Assembly: GCF_004358165.1 (NCBI RefSeq)
Contig: NZ_SMTG01000004.1
Span: 310,001 to 374,000, forward strand
DNA from: Luteimonas terrae
GTDB lineage: Bacteria > Pseudomonadota > Gammaproteobacteria > Xanthomonadales > Xanthomonadaceae
DNA length: 64,000 nucleotides
Reading direction: 5' to 3'
Positions 24,982 through 34,487 of the stretch are shown here, one piece after another. The notes below the pieces were generated by a model that was given only the letters and a program-made list of their open reading frames with translations, did not search any database and was not told the DNA's origin. Position numbers and translations under genes: made by a program. Position 1 is the stretch's first letter, and each line of letters begins with the position of its first letter.

Positions 24982-25140
24982 CCTTCCCCCGTTTGCGGGG
25001 GAAGGCTGGGATGGGGGCGCACCATCCGCATCAAGTCCAATCCATCGAGCGCGATCTCACGGTCATGTCCGTATGAGAGCGGTGATGCCGCCAGCGGACC
25101 GTTCGCCCCCACCCAACCCTCCCCCGCGTGCGGGGGAGGG
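24982..25140. repeat. REPIN-like element, copy B
   Basis: Left hairpin CCTTCCCCCG / CGGGGGAAGG (24982-25005) with inward tail CTGGGATGGGGGCGCAC. Right hairpin CCCTCCCCCG / CGGGGGAGGG (25117-25140) with mirrored tail GTTCGCCCCCACCCAAC. Same plan as copies A and C with a different core. It lies in the 336-base gap before mntR, which otherwise holds nothing recognisable. Confidence 0.83.
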
Positions 25141-25257
25141 CATCGCGCCGGCGCGCGATGAAACCGCCCGCATTCCATCGGCACGAACGTCTCACTGGAG
25201 CGGGCAGAGCCGCGCGCGCATGCGCGACAATGCGCACGTCGCCGCATCCACGCCGCC

Positions 25258-25740
25258 ATGTCCCGATCCAAGCCCCCTGCCGAGACCGCCCTGCCCGCCG
25301 CCAGCGTGCACGTCGAGAGCTTCCGCCAAGTGCGCGAGGCGCGACGCTCGGAACTGGTCGAGGACTACGTCGAGCTGATCTCCGACCTCATCGCCGATGG
25401 CGGCGAGGCGCGCCAGGTCGACATCGCGGAGCGCCTGGGCGTGGCCCAGCCCACGGTCGCGCGCATGTTGCAGCGGCTGGTCCGCGACGGTCTGGTGCTG
25501 CAGAAGCCCTACCGCGGCGCGTTCCTGACCGATGCCGGCGAGGCCCTTGCGCGGGCAAGCCGTGCACGCCATCAGACGGTGGAAGCCTTCCTCGTCGCGC
25601 TGGGCGTGCCGTCCGACATCGCACGTCGCGATGCGGAAGGCATCGAACACCATGTAAGCCCGGAAACGCTGGCGGTCTTCGAAGCCTTCGTGACGCAGGC
25701 GCAGGCCGGTCGCGCTGCGCCGGACGACGCGTCGCCCTGA
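25258..25740 (+). CDS. mntR: Manganese-responsive transcriptional regulator MntR
   Basis: A 160-residue DtxR/MntR-family metalloregulator. A winged helix-turn-helix lies at residues about 45-95 ([28 protein letters not shown]), followed by the metal-binding dimerisation helices ([36 protein letters not shown]) with the Glu-His-His ligand region. It lacks the C-terminal SH3 domain of iron-type DtxR. With Mn(II) bound it would repress Mn import and may activate export. No MntH or MntP gene is in the window. It converges on the MipA/OmpV gene 16 bases away. Confidence 0.88.
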   Translation: MSRSKPPAETALPAASVHVESFRQVREARRSELVEDYVELISDLIADGGEARQVDIAERLGVAQPTVARMLQRLVRDGLVLQKPYRGAFLTDAGEALARASRARHQTVEAFLVALGVPSDIARRDAEGIEHHVSPETLAVFEAFVTQAQAGRAAPDDASP

Positions 25741-25756
25741 GACGGCGCTGACCCGG

Positions 25757-26542
25757 TCAGAAGCGGTAACTCACGCCGCCGAAGATCGACGGCATGCCAT
25801 TGGCGCCACGCTCGAGCAGGGGACTGTCGGTGAGTGCATCGGGCAGCACGCGCCAGGTCGCGCCTCCGATGAAGTTCCAGCGCTCGCCCAGCGGCCGCGC
25901 CGCGGTGATGCCCAGCGAGGGGACGACGGCGGCGCCGGGCGTGTAACGCGGCACCCCGCGTGCGACCTCGGCGTCCAGTGTGCCGAAGTAGTAATTCGTC
26001 AGGTCGTCCGACATCCAGCGCACGCCGACGCTGGGCATCCACAGCCACGCACCGCTGCGCAGCATGTAGGTGTACTCGGCGCCGAACTCGTGACCGCCGC
26101 TCGCATCGCTGACGTCCGTCAGTGCCTGCAGGCGCACGCGACCCCACGTACCCGACCAGGCGACGCCCGCGCCGACGTCCAAACCATGATCGCGGTCATC
26201 CAGCCGCGCCGCATCGAGTCCGTTCGCGGCCAATCCGGACGCACCGAGGTCGTCGATGTCGAAGCCGTCGAGACGCGCGGACACCAAAGCATCGATCTGG
26301 AACGCGCCTGTGTCGAGCAGATGCACGCCACCGGAAATCCCGCGGAAGAACACGCGATCGCCTTCGTAGGCGAGGATCGGGAACGGCAGCACACGCGCAC
26401 CTTCACCTACGTATGGACTGTCGGAGGCCGCGACGGCGACGCCGACGGACCAACCGCGATGCGGCGCGTTGTCCGCGCTCGCGTTCGATTGCGCGAATGC
26501 GGCCGTGGGTGCGAGCGCAAGCAGAACGAGTGCGGCTTTCAT
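25757..26542 (-). CDS. MipA/OmpV-family outer-membrane protein
   Basis: A 261-residue outer-membrane beta-barrel. The signal peptide (ALVLLALAPTAAFAQ) is followed by GWSVGVAVAASDSPYVGEG and FPILAYEGDRVFFRG, characteristic of MipA/OmpV proteins, and the chain ends in SYRF. Family members scaffold murein enzymes or contribute to osmotic and antibiotic responses. ATG at 26542 was chosen because it starts the signal peptide directly. No regulatory site is evident. Confidence 0.85.
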   Translation of the reverse strand: MKAALVLLALAPTAAFAQSNASADNAPHRGWSVGVAVAASDSPYVGEGARVLPFPILAYEGDRVFFRGISGGVHLLDTGAFQIDALVSARLDGFDIDDLGASGLAANGLDAARLDDRDHGLDVGAGVAWSGTWGRVRLQALTDVSDASGGHEFGAEYTYMLRSGAWLWMPSVGVRWMSDDLTNYYFGTLDAEVARGVPRYTPGAAVVPSLGITAARPLGERWNFIGGATWRVLPDALTDSPLLERGANGMPSIFGGVSYRF

Positions 26543-26655
26543 CGGACGGTCTGTGTGGTGACGAGAAAGCCCGCACCATAGCAAGGACCGGTGCGCGCGC
26601 GAGCGCGCAATGCAACAAGGCGTGACGCCTTGTCCGATTCACAGGAACGCAGTCG

Positions 26656-26844
26656 TCACCCGGCGCGACGCAGGTGACCAGACTGCTCGAACGAGACGCT
26701 GTGCTGACGCGTGTCGCCGCCGCGGGCCTTGCGGTCCAGACGACGTGCGAAATCCGTCTGCGCATCGGACGGCGTGGACTGCGTCCGATCGGCGGATTTC
26801 GGGCGGCGCACCATGTAATAGGTGCCGAAAGTCGGGAGTGACAT
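26656..26844 (-). CDS. 62-residue hypothetical protein
   Basis: A small, strongly basic, Arg/Ser/Asp-rich protein starting MSLPTFGTYYMVRRPKSADR. No domain is recognisable and it looks largely disordered. It is taken as real because ATG 26844 is preceded by GGAGG at ideal spacing and because it has a long leader of its own. Function is unknown. Confidence 0.55.
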   Translation of the reverse strand: MSLPTFGTYYMVRRPKSADRTQSTPSDAQTDFARRLDRKARGGDTRQHSVSFEQSGHLRRAG

Positions 26845-27106
26845 GGGGTGGTCCTCCAAGCGTTGTCTTGACGGGTCCACGCTATGCACGGCAGCGGCAT
26901 ACAGCGGTGTATTTCGCTGCAATTCCGCGGCGTCGTTTAGGTGTTCGAAGGACTTGTCACGACGCGGTGGCTTCGAAACAACCGGTTTCTAACGTTCGCG
27001 TATCCAGCTTTCACGCGTACGTGCCGGAGGTTTCACGTGGCGCTGATTCCACGAACCGCGCCGTTGCTCCCGTGCTCCCGGTTTGCACCGGATCACCCAT
27101 CGCCCA
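26845..27106. other. Intergenic region between the 62-residue gene and the aldolase terminator
   Basis: Holds the presumed minus-strand promoter of the 62-residue gene (a TTGCAG-like -35 near 26920 is plausible but weak). A plus-strand frame starting at 26941 runs into the antisense of the aldolase gene and is not accepted. Nothing else is seen. Confidence 0.4.
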
Positions 27107-27137
27107 TGAAAAAGGCCGGCGCATCTGCGCCGGCCTT
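27107..27137 (-). terminator. Intrinsic terminator of the aldolase gene
   Basis: Perfect stem AAGGCCGGCGC / GCGCCGGCCTT around a 4-base loop (27112-27137), followed on the minus strand by TTTTTC. It sits 24 bases after the aldolase stop. Confidence 0.85.
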
Positions 27138-27160
27138 GATGTCACCCGCGACGGCGTCGG

Positions 27161-28060
27161 TCAGGCCACGGACGCGCGATAGATCGACTCGATCGCCTTG
27201 TCGAGCGACGCATTGAATTCCGCATCGCTCTGCTGCGCGCTCAGGCCCTCGGTCAGGGCGCGGCTGAAGCTCGCGACCACGCCCGGGTTCTTCGCCAGAC
27301 GTGCATTCGCATCGTCGCGGACGTAGCCACCCGACAGCGCGACGACCTTCAGCACGCTCGGATGCTCGACCAACTCCTGGAAGAAGCCGTCGACTTCCGG
27401 CAGCGTGAGCTTGAGGATCACCGGCGTCGACGGCGCCACCTTGTCCAGACGCTCCAGCAGGCCCTGCTTGAGCGTGGTCTCGATGTCGGCCTTGTCGGCG
27501 GCGTTGATGTCGACTTCCGGTTCGATGATCGGCACCAGGCCCGCGTCGAGTACCTGCTGGCCGAGTTCGAACTGCTGGTCGAGCACCGCGGCGATGCCGT
27601 CGGCGTTGTTCTGCTTGATGACCGAGCGTTCCTTGGTCCCGAACACGCCCTTCGCCTTCGCGCGCGCCAGCAGCTCCGACAGGCCCGGAATCGGCTTGAG
27701 CAGCTGCACGCCGTTGGCCTCGTCCTCCAGACCCTTGTCGATCTTCAGGAACGGCACGACGCCCTTGGTCTGCCACAGGTATTCGGCGGCGCCCTGGCCT
27801 TCGAACGTGTCGTCGAGCGTGCGCTCGAACAGGATCGCGCCGAACACGCGCTCGCCGCTGAAGGCGGGGCTGGTGACGATGCGGGTGCGCATCTTGTGCA
27901 CCAGGCCGAACATTTCCGCGTCATTCGCGTACTCGTTCTCTTCGATGCCGTAGAGCTTGAGCGCCTTGGGCGTGCTGCCGCCGCTCTGGTCGAGGGCGGC
28001 GATGAAGCCCTGGCCCGACTTGATCCTGTCCAGCTGTTCCTGATTCACGGCCACGTGCAT
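27161..28060 (-). CDS. fda: Class I fructose-bisphosphate aldolase
   Basis: A 299-residue glycolytic/gluconeogenic enzyme that cleaves fructose 1,6-bisphosphate using a Schiff-base lysine. It matches the short bacterial class I (FbaB/Fda) type: GFIAALDQSGGSTPKALKLYG at the N-terminus (within the family start), VPFLKIDKGLE, LVPIIEPEVDIN with the active-site Glu, VILKLTLPEVDGF with the probable Schiff-base Lys, and VALSGGYVRDDAN for phosphate binding. ATG at 28060 gives MHVAVNQEQ; a GTG two codons later is possible. It is divergent from metN. Confidence 0.93.
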   Translation of the reverse strand: MHVAVNQEQLDRIKSGQGFIAALDQSGGSTPKALKLYGIEENEYANDAEMFGLVHKMRTRIVTSPAFSGERVFGAILFERTLDDTFEGQGAAEYLWQTKGVVPFLKIDKGLEDEANGVQLLKPIPGLSELLARAKAKGVFGTKERSVIKQNNADGIAAVLDQQFELGQQVLDAGLVPIIEPEVDINAADKADIETTLKQGLLERLDKVAPSTPVILKLTLPEVDGFFQELVEHPSVLKVVALSGGYVRDDANARLAKNPGVVASFSRALTEGLSAQQSDAEFNASLDKAIESIYRASVA

Positions 28061-28213
28061 AAGTCCTGTGCGATCGGTGGGAGACCCGGGGCCGCGATGA
28101 TACCGTCCCGCGCCCGACGGCGCGGTCCGCCGTGCCGGAACACCGGCGCCGGGACGCTGAAACCGCACCCGCGCAACGGTGCCGCCACCGCGTCCTGCTA
28201 GGCTGCGCGGCCC

Positions 28214-29239
28214 ATGTTGCGGCCCGTACCCGTGATCCGTTTCGAAGGCGTCCACAAGTCCTATTCCGCTGCCGGCCGCGAGGCCGTGGCACTGCATCCG
28301 CTCGATCTGGAGATCCGGGCCGGCGAGGTGTTCGGCATCGTCGGTCATTCGGGCGCGGGCAAATCGACCCTGCTGCGGCTGATCAACGGACTGGAGACGC
28401 CGAGTGGTGGCGTGCTGACCGTCGACGGCCAGCGCCTGGATACGCTCGACGGCGACGGCCTGCGGGCGCTGCGGCGGCGCGTGGGCATGATCTTCCAGCA
28501 TTTCAATCTGCTGTCCGCCAAGACGGTCATCGACAACATCGCGTTTCCGCTGCGGCTGGCGGGTGTGTCGAAGGCGAAAGCCCATGCACGTGCACAGGAA
28601 CTGCTGGTGCGCGTGGGTCTGGAAGCGCATCGCGACAAGTATCCCGCGCAGCTGTCCGGCGGGCAGAAGCAGCGCGTCGGCGTGGCCCGTGCGCTGGCGA
28701 CCGAACCGAAGATCCTGCTGTGCGACGAAGCGACGAGCGCGCTCGACCCGCAGACGACGGCCTCGGTGCTGCAGCTGCTCGACGGCATCAATCGCGAGCT
28801 GGGCCTGACCATCGTGCTGATCACCCACGAAATGGACGTGGTGCGCCGCGTCTGCGACCGCGTCGCGGTGCTCGACGCCGGGCATCTGGTGGAAAGCGGC
28901 CCGGTGAGCGAGGTGTTCCTGCATCCGCAGCACGCGACGACGCGCCGCTTCGTCGCCGAGTCCGACGACGTCGACGAAGCCGCTCAGCACGACGACATCG
29001 CCCACGTCGAAGGCCGCCTGCTGCGGCTGACCTTCACCGGCGAGGCGACGTGGCAGCCGCTGCTCGGGCGCGTGTCGCGCGAGACCGGCATCGACTACAC
29101 CATCCTCTCGGGCCGCATCGACCGCATCAAACGCCTGCCCTACGGCCAGCTGACGCTGGCGGTGACCGGTGACCACTTCGACACCGCGGCGCAGCGCTTC
29201 GCCGACGCCGGCGTGCACGTCGAGGAGATCGCCCGATGA
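28214..29239 (+). CDS. metN: Methionine ABC transporter, ATP-binding protein
   Basis: Cytoplasmic ATPase of the D/L-methionine importer, 341 residues. Walker [13 protein letters not shown]-loop [13 protein letters not shown], signature [15 protein letters not shown], Walker [13 protein letters not shown] and switch His in [11 protein letters not shown] are all intact. The C-terminal 90 residues ([13 protein letters not shown] to [10 protein letters not shown]) form the NIL domain that binds methionine and blocks transport when the cell is replete. It overlaps metI by four bases (ATGA). GTG 28232 is an alternative start. No SAM riboswitch or other methionine RNA element is visible upstream. 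Confidence 0.95.
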   Translation: MLRPVPVIRFEGVHKSYSAAGREAVALHPLDLEIRAGEVFGIVGHSGAGKSTLLRLINGLETPSGGVLTVDGQRLDTLDGDGLRALRRRVGMIFQHFNLLSAKTVIDNIAFPLRLAGVSKAKAHARAQELLVRVGLEAHRDKYPAQLSGGQKQRVGVARALATEPKILLCDEATSALDPQTTASVLQLLDGINRELGLTIVLITHEMDVVRRVCDRVAVLDAGHLVESGPVSEVFLHPQHATTRRFVAESDDVDEAAQHDDIAHVEGRLLRLTFTGEATWQPLLGRVSRETGIDYTILSGRIDRIKRLPYGQLTLAVTGDHFDTAAQRFADAGVHVEEIAR

Positions 29240-29913
29240 GCACACCACTGCTGCCCAACGTGGACGCCGGCAAGTGGGTCGAGATCGGTCAGGCGACCGT
29301 CGACACGCTGCTGATGCTCGCCGGCTCGCTGCCGCTGACGCTCTTGATCGGCCTGCCGCTCGGTGTGCTGCTCTATCTCACCGGGCCGCGCCAGCTGCAC
29401 GCGCGTCCGGCGTTGTACGGGGGCCTGTCGCTGGTGGTGAACCTGCTGCGCTCGGTGCCCTTCATCATCCTGATGATCGTGCTGATCCCGGTGACGCTGA
29501 AGGCGATGGGCACCTCGCTCGGCGTGCGCGGCGCGATCCTGCCGCTGGTCGTCGGCGCGGCGCCGTTCTATGCGCGCCTGGTCGAGACCGCCTTGCGCGA
29601 GATCGACCGCGGCGTGGTCGAAGCCAGCCTCGCGATGGGCGCAACCACGCGCCAGCTGGTGATGCGCGTGCTGCTGCCCGAAGCGCTGCCGGGCCTGATC
29701 GCCGGCGCCACGGTGACGACGATCGCACTGGTCGGCTTCACCGCGATGGGCGGCGCGATCGGTTCGGGCGGCCTCGGCGATCTGGCGTATCGCGACGGCT
29801 ACCTGCGCTCGCGCACCGATGTCGCGGTGGTGACCGTCGTGGCACTGCTGGTGATGGTGCAGGTGCTGCAGATGGTCGGGGACCGGCTGGTGGCGCGGTT
29901 TACGCGGCGATAG
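29236..29913 (+). CDS. metI: Methionine ABC transporter, permease
   Basis: Inner-membrane permease of the methionine importer, 225 residues with five or six helices. The EAA coupling loop that contacts MetN reads [29 protein letters not shown], with [14 protein letters not shown] before it and [24 protein letters not shown] after it, all typical of MetI. Start overlaps the metN stop. A REPIN-like element of 151 bp separates it from metQ. Confidence 0.95.
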   Translation: MSTPLLPNVDAGKWVEIGQATVDTLLMLAGSLPLTLLIGLPLGVLLYLTGPRQLHARPALYGGLSLVVNLLRSVPFIILMIVLIPVTLKAMGTSLGVRGAILPLVVGAAPFYARLVETALREIDRGVVEASLAMGATTRQLVMRVLLPEALPGLIAGATVTTIALVGFTAMGGAIGSGGLGDLAYRDGYLRSRTDVAVVTVVALLVMVQVLQMVGDRLVARFTRR

Positions 29914-29923
29914 CGCTTCGAAG

Positions 29924-30074
29924 CCCTCCCCCGCGAGGCGGGGGAGGGTTGGGTGGGGGGCGAACGGCCAGACCTTCCTGTCGCTGAGCGAGGCGGACGG
30001 CATCGCTCGAAATCGCGCATCCACCGATCGGAAGGTTGCCCCCATCCCGGCCTTCCCCCGCGCGCGGGGGAAGG
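29924..30074. repeat. REPIN-like element, copy C
   Basis: Left hairpin CCCTCCCCCGC / GCGGGGGAGGG (29924-29948) with inward tail TTGGGTGGGGGGCGAACG. Right hairpin CCTTCCCCCG / CGGGGGAAGG (30051-30074) with mirrored tail TTGCCCCCATCCCGG. It sits inside the metNIQ operon, between metI and metQ, where it could lower readthrough or protect the upstream message. Confidence 0.83.
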
Positions 30075-30175
30075 AGCGGGTTTCCGCCCCACCACACACT
30101 GATTTCCACCCCCGCACTCGATCCGCACGCGTGAGCGCCGATACTGGCCGGCCCCCTCGCTTCACCGGAACGTCC

Positions 30176-30979
30176 ATGGCCCTGCTGCCCCGCTTCGCCG
30201 CTGCCGCCCTGCTGCTGTCCACCCTCGCCGCCTGCGGTGGTTCCGGCGGCAACGCGAACGGCGAGCGCCTCACCATCGCCGCGACCGCGGTGCCGCACGC
30301 CGAAATCCTCGAAGTGGTGAAGCCGCTGCTGGCCAAGGACGGTGTCGACCTGCAGGTACGCATCTTCAACGACTACGTGCAGCCCAACGACCAGGTCGCG
30401 CAGGGCCAGATCGACGTCAACTATTTCCAGACCGAGCCCTACCTCGACGCCTACAACCGCGACCGCGGCACCGACCTGACCACGCTGGCCGGCGTGCACA
30501 TCGAACCCTTCGGCGCGTACTCGCGTCGCTACACCTCGCTCGACGCCGTGCCCGACGGCGCGGACGTGGTGATTCCCAACGACCCGAGCAACAACAGCCG
30601 GGCGCTGATCCTGCTGCACCACAGCGGCGTGATCACGCTGAAGGATCCGACCGACGCACTCGCCACGCTGCGTGACATCACCGCGAACCCCAGGAACCTC
30701 AAGTTCCGCGAACTCGACGCCGCGATGCTGCCGCGCGTACTCGACCAGGTCGACCTGGCCCTGATCAACACCAACTACGCGCTCGACGCCGGCCTCGACC
30801 CGGGCAAGGATGCGCTGGCGATCGAAGGCAAGGACTCGCCCTACGTGAACTTCCTGGTCGGCCGCCCCGACAAGCAGAACGACCCGCGCGTGCAGAAGCT
30901 CATCGCCGCACTGACCAGCGAAGACGTGCGCAGCTTCATCCAGGGCAAGTACAAGGATGCGGTGATCCCGGCGTTCTGA
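30176..30979 (+). CDS. metQ: Methionine ABC transporter, substrate-binding lipoprotein
   Basis: A 267-residue periplasmic binding lipoprotein that delivers methionine to MetNI. The signal peptide ends in a lipobox with the modified Cys at about residue 20 (STLAAC). LTIAATAVPHAEILEVVKP, QVRIFNDYVQPNDQVAQGQ, DVNYFQTEPYLDAYN and VIPNDPSNNSRALILL are the hallmark NlpA/MetQ segments. ATG at 30176 was preferred over GTG 30131 because it starts the signal peptide. Confidence 0.93.
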   Translation: MALLPRFAAAALLLSTLAACGGSGGNANGERLTIAATAVPHAEILEVVKPLLAKDGVDLQVRIFNDYVQPNDQVAQGQIDVNYFQTEPYLDAYNRDRGTDLTTLAGVHIEPFGAYSRRYTSLDAVPDGADVVIPNDPSNNSRALILLHHSGVITLKDPTDALATLRDITANPRNLKFRELDAAMLPRVLDQVDLALINTNYALDAGLDPGKDALAIEGKDSPYVNFLVGRPDKQNDPRVQKLIAALTSEDVRSFIQGKYKDAVIPAF

Positions 30980-31004
30980 CATCGGCCCGGAGCCCGCATC
31001 GGCC

Positions 31005-31322
31005 ATGGAAACGCGCACCTTCACGGTCTACCGCGAGGCCGTCTGTTCGGCGGACGACCAGCTCGGCCCGTTGGAGCTGACCTGCGTGCTGCCGGTCGAC
31101 GCAACGCTAGAACAGCTCGTCGACGCCGTGCGGGGCGCCGGCTTCCTCCAGTTCTCCTCCACGCACCGGGCGATCACAGGTCGCGTGGGAGATGCCGCGG
31201 TGGTCTGCGTCCACGCGACCTGCTTCTCCACGCGCGCCACGTATCGCATCGAGCCACGGACACCGCTTGCGGTCTGCATGCCTTCAGGCACGCTCACCTT
31301 CGCGTGGTCGCAGGCCGACTGA
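31005..31322 (+). CDS. Hypothetical protein downstream of metQ
   Basis: A 105-residue protein with no family I recognise. It starts METRTFTVYREAVCSADD, has no signal peptide or membrane helix and contains four cysteines. Third codon positions are GC-rich as in real genes here, and it follows metQ by 25 bases, so it may be the last gene of that transcript. No function is proposed. Confidence 0.6.
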   Translation: METRTFTVYREAVCSADDQLGPLELTCVLPVDATLEQLVDAVRGAGFLQFSSTHRAITGRVGDAAVVCVHATCFSTRATYRIEPRTPLAVCMPSGTLTFAWSQAD

Positions 31323-31415
31323 TGGCGCGCGAAGTCGCGTAGCGCACTGCGCCTGCGACAAAGGGTCGCGCCCGTGACGCGTCGGGCTATGCGCGGGCGC
31401 CGCTAGACTGCGGTG

Positions 31416-31817
31416 ATGCTCGGGGGCAGACGATCGGGAAACTTGTTTGCATGGCTGTCGCTGACAGCCGTGCTGCTGCTCGCGTTGTTGCCGTCGATCG
31501 GACGCCTGGCGAGTTCGCATGAAACGGGTCCGCGCACGATCCTGATGGAGATGTGCACGACCGGCAGCGAGAAGTCGATCGCCATGGTCGATCCCTTCGA
31601 CCTGGCGGATACGCCGCGGCCTGCGCCGATAGATCACGGCGACATGCCCGACTGCGCTTACTGCCCGTTGCTCGCGACGGCGCTGATCGCAGTGCTGTGG
31701 CTGGCCTGGTCGTTGATGCAGCCTGCAACGCAGCATCGCGCTTTGCGTGTTGCGGTGCGCGCGCGGGGATGGCATCCCTGCGGACTCGGCTCGCGCGGTC
31801 CACCGCTCGCGGCTTGA
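31416..31817 (+). CDS. DUF2946-family membrane protein
   Basis: A 133-residue protein with an N-terminal hydrophobic segment (FAWLSLTAVLLLALLPSIG), a central region with His and two closely spaced Cys (GDMPDCAYCPLLATAL) and a second span (LLATALIAVLWLAWSLM). This matches the DUF2946 pattern. Such genes commonly sit beside TonB-dependent receptors linked to copper or other metals, and here a receptor gene follows after 138 bases. The metal link is from context, not from a known mechanism. Confidence 0.78.
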   Translation: MLGGRRSGNLFAWLSLTAVLLLALLPSIGRLASSHETGPRTILMEMCTTGSEKSIAMVDPFDLADTPRPAPIDHGDMPDCAYCPLLATALIAVLWLAWSLMQPATQHRALRVAVRARGWHPCGLGSRGPPLAA

Positions 31818-31955
31818 TGTGCGCGCCCGGATCGCCGGGCTGTCCTGCCATTCCGATCCGCGGATCGGATCTCCCGTTCGCGTGATCGCCGCGCTTGCGC
31901 GACGCACGCCGGCGCGTGCGGCCTTGCCGTCGCGCTTCGCACATGGACATATCGA

Positions 31956-34226
31956 ATGTCGATCCGTCTTTTCCCGCGCGCCAGGCGCGCATCCGCGTGC
32001 GCGTGCGCGCTCCCACCGCATGCGGCCGCACCTCGCGCGGCCCGAACTCCATCGCTCCGCCCGCACGCCCTGACGCTGGCGGTCGCGAGCATCCTTCTGC
32101 ACGCGCCGATCGCTGCGGTGCATGCACAGACATCAGACCCCGATGCCGCAACGACGCTCGACCGCATCGAGGTTCGCGCCACGCGGTCCACCCTGGATCG
32201 CACCGCGACGGGTGCATCCCGCCTCGATGTCAGTGCGCTCGAGACGCCCGCATCGGTGTTCCGGGTGGACCGCGACACGCTCGATGCGCGCAGCGTACGC
32301 ACCACACAGGAGGCGCTGTCGGCGATTCCCGGCCTGGTCGTCGCCTCGCCACCGGGCCACGGCAACACCGTCACCTGGCGCGGCTTTTCCGGCGCGCAGA
32401 TCACCCAGCTGTTCAACGGGATCGACGTGAAGTACGCCTCGATCGCCGCGCGCCCGGTCGATACCTGGATCTACGAGCGTGTCGAGGCGATCGGCGGTCC
32501 TTCGAGTTTCCTGTACGGCGCGGGTGCGGTCGGCGGTTCGATCAATTACGTCACGCGCGTCGCGGACTTCGACGCCGACACGTCCGCAGCAATGGCGAGC
32601 GCCGGCTCGCACGGCAGCCGCGTGTTCGCGGGCGGCTTCAATCGTCGAACCGGTGGCGCCGTGCCGGCACAGGCCTTGCGACTCGACATCGCCCACAGCG
32701 CACGCCGCGGTTGGGTCGACGCCGAACGTCGCGAGGCGCTGACGGTCGCCGCCTCGCTGGTCTCGCGGCTCGCACCCACGCTGACGCACACGCTCGCGAT
32801 CGAGTACCAGCACGAGGACAACGCACGCGTGTACTGGGGCTCGCCTGCCGTCGAGACCGGCGCCGGGCGTCTGGTCGCGCTGCCGGGCAGCATCGGCCGC
32901 AACTACAACGTCGGCGATGGCTTTTACGGGCAGGACGTGACGTGGGCACGCTCGCTGCTCGAATGGGACGGCGGCGCGCGCGGGCAGGTGCGCAACACGC
33001 TCTACCACTACGACGCACTGCGCGATTACCGCAACGTGGAGGTCTACCGCTGGGACGCTGCGCGCGGCGGGATCGCACGGTCCGGCGCGCTGCAGCAGCG
33101 GCACGATCAACAGGTGACCGGCAATCGGACCGACTGGCTGCGCGCGGGCACGCTTGCAGGCCTGCCGACGCAGTGGGCCGCGGGGCTGGAACTGAGCCAC
33201 AACCGGCAGACGCGGTTCCCGCAATCGATCGGCGGCGAGGTCGATCTGGTGCCGGTCGACGCGCACGCGCCCGGGTCGTTCTTCGACATTCCCGGCACGT
33301 CGCCGGCACACGTGCCGGGCGCGACCAACCGGCTGCGCACGGTCGCGTTGTCGGCGGAAAACCTCACCCGCTTCGGCGCGCACTTCGCGCTGATGACCGG
33401 CGTGCGCCACGAACGCCTCGCACTCGACGTCACCAACCACCGCGCGGCCACGGCCGCCAGTCCCGCGCGCTGGGCGCGCGACTACACCTCGACCACCGGC
33501 CGCATCGGCCTGACGGCCGCGATCCGTCCCGACGCGAACGTCTACGTACAGGCCAGTACTGCGGCCGATCCGCCCGCAGGCATCCTGTCGACCGCCGGCT
33601 TCTCGACGCTGCGCGACTTCGACCTCAGTCGCGGCCGACAGGTGGAAGCGGGCAGCAAGTTCGATTTCGCGGGCGGCCGTGGCAGCGCGACGCTCGCGGC
33701 GTACCGCATCGTGCGCGACAACCTCGCCATCGCCGATCCGGCCAACCCGGGACAGACACTGCCGGTCGGTCGACAGTCGGCGCGCGGCGTGGAGGCGTCG
33801 CTCGACGTCAGGCCCCTCGATGCGCTGCGTCTGCAGGCCAACGTCGGCTGGGTGGACGCCAGGCTCGACGAGTTCGTGGAGACCGTCGGCGGCGTGCCGG
33901 TCTCGCGCGCGGGCAACCGCCCGGCGAACACGCCGGCGCGCGTCGGCAACCTGTGGGTCGACTACACCCTGTCACCACGCTGGTCGATCGGCACCGACCT
34001 GCGCGCGGTGGCGGCACGTGCCGCCGACACTGCCAACACGCGCGAGACCGCCGGCTACGCGCTGTGGGGCGCGCACCTGCGCTGGCGGCCGACGGACGCG
34101 CTGACGATGACCTTGCGCGGCCGCAACCTTGCCGACCGCGTGTACGTGCAGCATGCACTCGGCACGCAGATGGTCTATCTCGGCGAGCCGCGGAGCGTCG
34201 AACTGGAGCTGCGGGGCGCGTTCTGA
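31956..34226 (+). CDS. TonB-dependent outer-membrane receptor
   Basis: A 756-residue outer-membrane receptor. An Arg/Ala-rich leader and signal peptide (LTLAVASILLHAPIAAVHAQ) come first. A TonB-box-like stretch near LDRIEVRATRSTLD and a plug domain (SALETPASVFRVDRDTLD, TQEALSAIPGLVVASPPG, GGPSSFLYGAGAVGGSINYVT) precede the 22-strand barrel, which ends VELELRGAF. It imports a ligand with TonB energy. The siderophore-type plug and the DUF2946 neighbour point to a metal complex, but the ligand is not identifiable. No clear regulatory box was seen. Confidence 0.9.
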   Translation: MSIRLFPRARRASACACALPPHAAAPRAARTPSLRPHALTLAVASILLHAPIAAVHAQTSDPDAATTLDRIEVRATRSTLDRTATGASRLDVSALETPASVFRVDRDTLDARSVRTTQEALSAIPGLVVASPPGHGNTVTWRGFSGAQITQLFNGIDVKYASIAARPVDTWIYERVEAIGGPSSFLYGAGAVGGSINYVTRVADFDADTSAAMASAGSHGSRVFAGGFNRRTGGAVPAQALRLDIAHSARRGWVDAERREALTVAASLVSRLAPTLTHTLAIEYQHEDNARVYWGSPAVETGAGRLVALPGSIGRNYNVGDGFYGQDVTWARSLLEWDGGARGQVRNTLYHYDALRDYRNVEVYRWDAARGGIARSGALQQRHDQQVTGNRTDWLRAGTLAGLPTQWAAGLELSHNRQTRFPQSIGGEVDLVPVDAHAPGSFFDIPGTSPAHVPGATNRLRTVALSAENLTRFGAHFALMTGVRHERLALDVTNHRAATAASPARWARDYTSTTGRIGLTAAIRPDANVYVQASTAADPPAGILSTAGFSTLRDFDLSRGRQVEAGSKFDFAGGRGSATLAAYRIVRDNLAIADPANPGQTLPVGRQSARGVEASLDVRPLDALRLQANVGWVDARLDEFVETVGGVPVSRAGNRPANTPARVGNLWVDYTLSPRWSIGTDLRAVAARAADTANTRETAGYALWGAHLRWRPTDALTMTLRGRNLADRVYVQHALGTQMVYLGEPRSVELELRGAF

Positions 34227-34487
34227 GATCTGTTGCCGCGCCGTTCGTGAGATCACGTCGTCGCAAGGCTGCACGACGGGTGAGGCGCATCGCCGCCTCG
34301 TGTCGACGATGAATGCGGCGAGCCGTGCTGCATGCATGCGGCAAAGACCGCGTGGAGCGCGCTTTCAGCCGCGTGTCGGGGCCGCACCTAGGGTCTCTCC
34401 CATCTTGAGCGCGCGTTCCGTTCGATCGAAAGTGAGATATCGCCGCTGTGCGAGCGCGGCACCCGACTCACATTCGGAGACACTGCA

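Noticed and set aside
26941..27216. Plus-strand frame of 91 codons near the aldolase terminator
   Set aside because: Runs through the terminator hairpin into the antisense of the aldolase gene and has no ribosome site.
28061..28213. Possible SAM or SAH riboswitch before metN
   Set aside because: No conserved core of any methionine-related RNA element could be found in the 153 bases.
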